From contig NZ_FQTV01000007.1 in the NCBI RefSeq assembly GCF_900128905.1, positions 62,001-126,000 of the forward strand: 64,000 nt of DNA, written 5' to 3'. Shown piece after piece: positions 60,245 to 64,000 of this stretch (within the stretch, counting starts at the first letter, position 1; the number at the start of each line of letters is the position of its first letter). The notes beneath the pieces were generated by a model. It searched no databases and was not told the origin of the DNA. It was given only the letters and a program-made list of their open reading frames with translations. Origin of the DNA: Bacteroides luti. GTDB lineage: Bacteria > Bacteroidota > Bacteroidia > Bacteroidales > Bacteroidaceae. Made by a program: the position numbers and the translations under genes.

Positions 60245-60280
60245 AAGGTAGTTATTTCAAATAACTGAGATAACTACCTT
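60245..60280 (+). promoter_or_regulatory. Two mutually exclusive hairpins between susD and GH2
   Basis: AAGGTAGTTAT (60245-60255) pairs perfectly with ATAACTACCTT (60270-60280). Part of the first arm can instead form GTTATT-TCA-AATAAC (60250-60264). There is no T run, so this may stabilise the upstream RNA or adjust expression rather than terminate it. Confidence 0.55.
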
Positions 60281-60318
60281 AATTAACTCTTATAAGTAAA
60301 TTCAATATTAAAATAATT

Positions 60319-62658
60319 ATGAAAAGGCTCCTTACTATATTGTTTGTTCTCTTTTTAATAAGTATTCAATCGGAAACTGTTACAGCTCAAAATCTATTCA
60401 ATAAAGGGTGGAAATTCTTTCGTTGTGATTCACTTACTTCATCTGTAAAAGAACCGTTTTTTTCAAATGCGTTTGATGATACTGCATGGGAATCGGTAAC
60501 AATTCCTCATACTCCCCGTATTGAGCCGTTAGTTGTGAACAATCAGTGGCAGGGAGATTGTCTGTATCGTAAAACATTTCAGTTGCCTGAAAAGGATCGG
60601 GGAAAAATTCTGTTTATAAAGTTTGATGCTGCAATGAATGCCGCAGAAGTATGGATAAATGGAATAAAAGCTGGGAGTCATTTAGGAGGATATTTACCAT
60701 TTAGTATAGATATAACTTCAAAAGTTCGTTTTGGTGCATTAAACACAATTGCTGTAAAGCTCGACAACAGAGACAATGTTGTAACTGGTCCGAAGCCATT
60801 AAAACTTCTCGATTTTAATACCTATGGAGGTATCTACAGGAATGTAAGTCTGATAGTAAAATCTCCAGTATATATAACTGATGCAAATTATGAAAATGAA
60901 ACAGCCGGAGGAGGAGTTTTCTTTCACGCATCAGATATTTCATCTGCTAATGCCACAATACACACAAAAACACACGTCAGAAATCAATCCGGGAAAAATG
61001 TAAAAGTAAAGGTTTACTATTCACTATATGATAATAAAAATACTAAAGTTGCTACTTTTCAATCTGCACAGAAAACTATTCCGTCAGGAGAAAGTAATTA
61101 TTATGAATCCGACGCTAAAATAATGTCACCAGCACTCTGGTCGCCCGATTCTCCATCGTTATATACACTACATGTAACCGTTTTGGCAGATAATAAGAAA
61201 GTTGACGAAGAACAAATAAAAGTTGGAATACGGGATATTAAGATAACTAACGAAGGTTGCTGGATTAATGGCAAGAAAACATTTCTTAGGGGAGTCAATC
61301 GACATCAGGAGTATCCTTATATCGGATATGCACTTTCTGATAATGCCCAGTACAGAGATGCTTATATCATTAAACAAAGTGGCTTCGACTATGTTCGTTG
61401 TTCGCATTATCCTCCTTCACCGGCTTTTCTTAAGGCTTGCGACGAACTTGGAATATTGGTTCTTGATGCAGTACTTGGATGGCAGTATTTTGGTGATGAG
61501 GCTTTTGCACAACATGTGCTGAATTCTTCACGCCAATTAATTCGAAGAGATCGCAATCATCCTTGCGTTCTGGCATGGGAACTGTCCATCAATGAATCTC
61601 CAATGCCTGAATCTTTTATGAAGCAGGCACATCAGATTGTCAGTGAGGAATATCCCTATGGAAAACCTTATTCTGCAGGATGGATAAATAAAATATATGA
61701 TATTTATATTCAAGCTCGCCAACACCGTCATGGTGAGGATAAAACAAGACCTCTTATTGTATCTGAATACGGAGATTGGGAGTATTATGCACAAAATGCC
61801 GGATTTAATCAGGATAGCTGGGCTGATTTAAAGAGTGAAGAAAGAAACAGTCGCCAGCCCCGTGATGCCGGAGAAATAAGATTGTTACAACAAGCTAGGA
61901 ATGTACAGGAAGCACATAACGACAATCTTTCCACACATGCCTTTGCCGATGGTTACTGGGCTATGTTTGATTATAACAGAGGGTATAGTAATGACTTGGA
62001 ATATTCCGGTGCAATGGATATTTTCAGACTTCCTAAGTATGCATCATACTTTTTCCAAAGTCAGCGTTCAGCGCAGGGAGAAGGATGTTTCTCAAAACCA
62101 ATGATTTTTATTGCTTCAGAATGGATGCCAGGGGTATCAAAAAACGTGAGAGTATTTAGTAATTGCGATGAAGTAGAGCTATATGTAGATGGTAAATTGC
62201 TTGAAAAACGCAAACCAGACACCGATTTATTGTCATCAGACCTGAAGCATCCACCATTTACATTTAGCGTAAGTTGTTTAAAAGCTGGCAAACTGGAAGC
62301 TGTTGGTTATATAAAAAATAAAAGATCTGTCAGCCAGATTGTTGAAACAGCAGGGAAAGCAGATCATTTAGCTCTTTCATGCAATATTGCAGGGCGTAAG
62401 CCACAGGCTGGTTGCAATGACGTGATATTTATTTATGCCAGTTTACAAGATAAGCAGGGTTTCACTGTTACTAATACAAAAATACCTGTTAGTTTTGTAG
62501 TGGAAGGTGATGCTCAAATTATTGGAAATAATCAACCTGTAACAGAAGCTGGTATTGCACCTATTCTGCTTCGTTTAGGTAATAAGAAGGAAATTATAAA
62601 GATAAAAGCATTTTCTGATAAGTTGCAGTCTGCAGAATTATTGATAAAACCAGAATGA
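60319..62658 (+). CDS. Glycoside hydrolase family 2 beta-galactosidase
   Basis: Exported 779-residue GH2 enzyme (signal MKRLLTILFVLFLISIQSETVTA). Sugar-binding domain (about 25-195: CLYRKTFQLPEKDRGKILFIKFDAAMNAAEVWINGIKAGSHLGGYLPFSIDIT), Ig-like domain (200-300), TIM barrel (300-590) with FLRGVNRHQEYPYIGYALSD, FDYVRCSHYPPSPAFLKACDELGILVLDA, acid/base Glu426 in LSINESPM and nucleophile Glu483 in IVSEYGDWEYY, then DUF4982/Ig-like C-terminal domains. This is the classic short beta-galactosidase-type GH2 of SusCD loci. It follows susD by 96 bases and a hairpin. Confidence 0.95.
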   Translation: MKRLLTILFVLFLISIQSETVTAQNLFNKGWKFFRCDSLTSSVKEPFFSNAFDDTAWESVTIPHTPRIEPLVVNNQWQGDCLYRKTFQLPEKDRGKILFIKFDAAMNAAEVWINGIKAGSHLGGYLPFSIDITSKVRFGALNTIAVKLDNRDNVVTGPKPLKLLDFNTYGGIYRNVSLIVKSPVYITDANYENETAGGGVFFHASDISSANATIHTKTHVRNQSGKNVKVKVYYSLYDNKNTKVATFQSAQKTIPSGESNYYESDAKIMSPALWSPDSPSLYTLHVTVLADNKKVDEEQIKVGIRDIKITNEGCWINGKKTFLRGVNRHQEYPYIGYALSDNAQYRDAYIIKQSGFDYVRCSHYPPSPAFLKACDELGILVLDAVLGWQYFGDEAFAQHVLNSSRQLIRRDRNHPCVLAWELSINESPMPESFMKQAHQIVSEEYPYGKPYSAGWINKIYDIYIQARQHRHGEDKTRPLIVSEYGDWEYYAQNAGFNQDSWADLKSEERNSRQPRDAGEIRLLQQARNVQEAHNDNLSTHAFADGYWAMFDYNRGYSNDLEYSGAMDIFRLPKYASYFFQSQRSAQGEGCFSKPMIFIASEWMPGVSKNVRVFSNCDEVELYVDGKLLEKRKPDTDLLSSDLKHPPFTFSVSCLKAGKLEAVGYIKNKRSVSQIVETAGKADHLALSCNIAGRKPQAGCNDVIFIYASLQDKQGFTVTNTKIPVSFVVEGDAQIIGNNQPVTEAGIAPILLRLGNKKEIIKIKAFSDKLQSAELLIKPE

Positions 62659-62762
62659 TCTATTTTAATTAAGTGCTATGAGAATAAAGAATCTGTTTCA
62701 GAAGAATGACTTTAATACACAGCTAATGGGTGTTTGGTTTGAATAACAGGTAGATAGATTGT

Positions 62763-62811
62763 CCGTCGAACAGATTTTAAGTGTACATTTTATCTGTTCG
62801 ACGGTTTTTTA
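62763..62811 (+). terminator. Terminator of the susCD–GH2 operon
   Basis: Perfect 13-bp stem CCGTCGAACAGAT (62763-62775) with 62792-62804, followed by six T. It lies about 105 bases after the GH2 stop codon and 20 bases before the convergent methyltransferase end. Confidence 0.92.
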
Positions 62812-62830
62812 TATCTTAGTCAGAACAACT

Positions 62831-63457
62831 TCATCCCTTCTCGGCAACTAAAAGAAAGACAGGATATTCACGCAATGCATCAGCTCTTCCTTTTTTCATC
62901 ACAAAGCATTCCTCTGAAGTGATATTTGTAAATCCGACTTTTTCCAGATTTTCTTTGAGTAGTTTCACATCAAAACCATTGTGACCGGTAAATCCTTCTC
63001 CATGAAAAGAACCATCTTCTGAGTATAAATCAGCTATAACCAGATAGCCTCCGGGATTAAGCATTTTGTTGAATCGGTTGATTATTAATTCTGTATCAAC
63101 CACATGATGCAATGCCATTTGTGTGAATATGCAGTCAAAAGAATCATTGCTCAACTCTTCCTGTTCAAGATTAAAAAGTAACGGTTTCAAGTTTGTGGAA
63201 TGATACGCAGCAATCTTCTCCTGAATAACCTTTATCATTTCCGAAGAGTTATCCATCAGTGTAATTTCTGCAAAAGTATCAGATAACATAAAGCTTAGAA
63301 TTCCTGTTCCGGCTCCAAACTCCAACGCTTTCATAGCAGGCTTGAATGGAATTTTTGCAATCATTCTTTCCGCTATTGCTTTTGAACGTTCCCAATGAAT
63401 GGTCTCTTTATCCCATTCACGCGCTCTATTATCAAATTCATTTATTTTCATATTCAT
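62831..63457 (-). CDS. SAM-dependent class I methyltransferase
   Basis: A 208-residue methyltransferase. Motif I is ALEFGAGTGILSFML (about 47-61), followed by ITLMDNSSEMIKVIQEKI (motif II acidic residue), FDCIFTQMALHHVVDTELIINRFNKMLNPGGYLVIADLYSEDG (motifs III and IV) and a C-terminal segment with GFTGHNGFDVKLLKENLEKVGFTNI. The fold resembles UbiE/COQ5-type small-molecule methyltransferases; the substrate is unknown. It is single, convergent with the carbohydrate locus, and its promoter side faces the YcxB-like gene. Confidence 0.9.
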   Translation of the reverse strand: MNMKINEFDNRAREWDKETIHWERSKAIAERMIAKIPFKPAMKALEFGAGTGILSFMLSDTFAEITLMDNSSEMIKVIQEKIAAYHSTNLKPLLFNLEQEELSNDSFDCIFTQMALHHVVDTELIINRFNKMLNPGGYLVIADLYSEDGSFHGEGFTGHNGFDVKLLKENLEKVGFTNITSEECFVMKKGRADALREYPVFLLVAEKG

Positions 63458-63575
63458 TTTGTTTGCAAGTTATGACTATTTTTAAAGATTGCAATGTTAA
63501 GAAATTATTCATTAAGTGCATCTTCTTTTTACAGTTTTTACCTGATATTGCATTTTAATTATTCAATTAAAAGCT

Positions 63576-63583
63576 TATATTTG
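63576..63583 (+). promoter_or_regulatory. -7 box of the YcxB-like gene
   Basis: TATATTTG fits TAnnTTTG and lies 25 bases before the ATG at 63609; no clear -33 box. Confidence 0.5.
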
Positions 63584-63608
63584 CCAATAACTAAAAAAAG
63601 GACAGTGA

Positions 63609-64000
63609 ATGTATCAGATTAAATTAGAAAAGGATGACTTTTTAAGATTTATGCTTTTTACAGCTTCTAAATCCAAGCGAATGAAAAATAAAAGGATTCG
63701 GAGTTGGGTACTGACTACATTGGTCATTTTAGGTCTTGGACTATTATTTTTTCAAAAAGAAGACAAGTTTCTGGCTTATTACTTTTTCATATCTGGAGCT
63801 GTTTGCCTCTTCTTTTATCCTCTTTATTATCGGTGGAGATATAAGATATTTTATGAGAAATTTATTCAGCAAAATTATAAAAACAGAATTGGAGTTATTA
63901 CTGAAATAGGATTCGAAGATGGATTTATAATTTCGAAAGATAAATCAGGAGAAGAGAAAGTCAGGCTAACCGAGATTGAATTCATCTATGAAATAAAGGA
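63609..64000 (+). CDS. YcxB-like membrane protein (3' end outside window)
   Basis: An open frame from ATG 63609 to the end of the window (130 codons and no stop). It reads MYQIKLEKDDFLRFMLFTAS, then two membrane helices (VLTTLVILGLGLLFF and AYYFFISGAVCLFFYPLYY, about 36-80), then RWRYKIFYEKFIQQNYKNRI and a soluble beta-rich part with EIGFEDGFIISKDKSGEEKVRLTEIEFIYEI. This order, two helices followed by a small PH-like domain, is typical of the YcxB-like family, whose members are of unknown function. A -7 box lies just upstream. Confidence 0.75.
   Translation, partial: MYQIKLEKDDFLRFMLFTASKSKRMKNKRIRSWVLTTLVILGLGLLFFQKEDKFLAYYFFISGAVCLFFYPLYYRWRYKIFYEKFIQQNYKNRIGVITEIGFEDGFIISKDKSGEEKVRLTEIEFIYEIK

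Overview
The window is AT-rich Bacteroidota DNA, most likely Bacteroides or a close relative. Supporting signs are a SusC/SusD pair with a one-protein hybrid two-component sensor (HTCS), promoters of the TAnnTTTG (-7) type, a secG–lptE–sigma-54-activator block, and a gene order (myo-inositol-phosphate synthase, HAD phosphatase, flippase-like protein, CDP-alcohol phosphotransferase, nucleotidyltransferase) that I recognise as the inositol-lipid cluster described in Bacteroides thetaiotaomicron. Species cannot be fixed from sequence alone.

Region 1 (1-28.4 kb) is mostly housekeeping. It runs from secA (5' end outside the window), through a minus-strand operon secG / TPR-like protein / lptE / sigma-54 activator, to the minus-strand inositol-lipid operon that follows rlmN and pdxA. 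Then come tRNA-Tyr and tRNA-Gly with a good promoter and terminator, ribH, a membrane-anchored TPR protein, recF plus a DUF721 gene, a frameshifted 5-formyl-THF cyclo-ligase, a C-terminal processing protease, a dCMP-deaminase-like protein, a small lipoprotein, dcp, an LTA-synthase-like sulfatase, an Xaa-Pro aminopeptidase and an EamA transporter. The gap at 27.3-28.5 kb holds a duplicated module for a roughly 45-residue protein. Each copy carries a palindrome, a -7 box, a leader hairpin with a compensatory base change, and a terminator. One copy is frameshifted.

Region 2 (28.5-62.8 kb) is a large beta-galactan-type carbohydrate locus in two parts. The first is an AraC regulator divergent from a sugar-porter MFS transporter, a GH2, a DUF5107-TPR protein and a GH35. 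The second is a GH53 endo-galactanase fused to a carboxylesterase, a GH35, a protein with three alpha/beta-hydrolase domains, a GH2 with a PA14-like module, an HTCS regulator, SusC, SusD and a further GH2. Endo-galactanase plus several beta-galactosidase-type enzymes point to pectic (arabino)galactan. The many esterase domains suggest an esterified substrate. A decayed susC fragment lies just before the GH53 gene. Four direct repeats about 21 bp apart precede the living susC and are the best candidate for the HTCS operator.

The strongest unexplained structure is a set of three intergenic arrays, each with exactly four palindromic cores at constant spacing: TGTACA every 22 bp (two loci, both between convergent genes) and ACCCGGGT every 23 bp (one locus). 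They fit no standard feature class. The window ends with a minus-strand methyltransferase and the start of a YcxB-like membrane protein.
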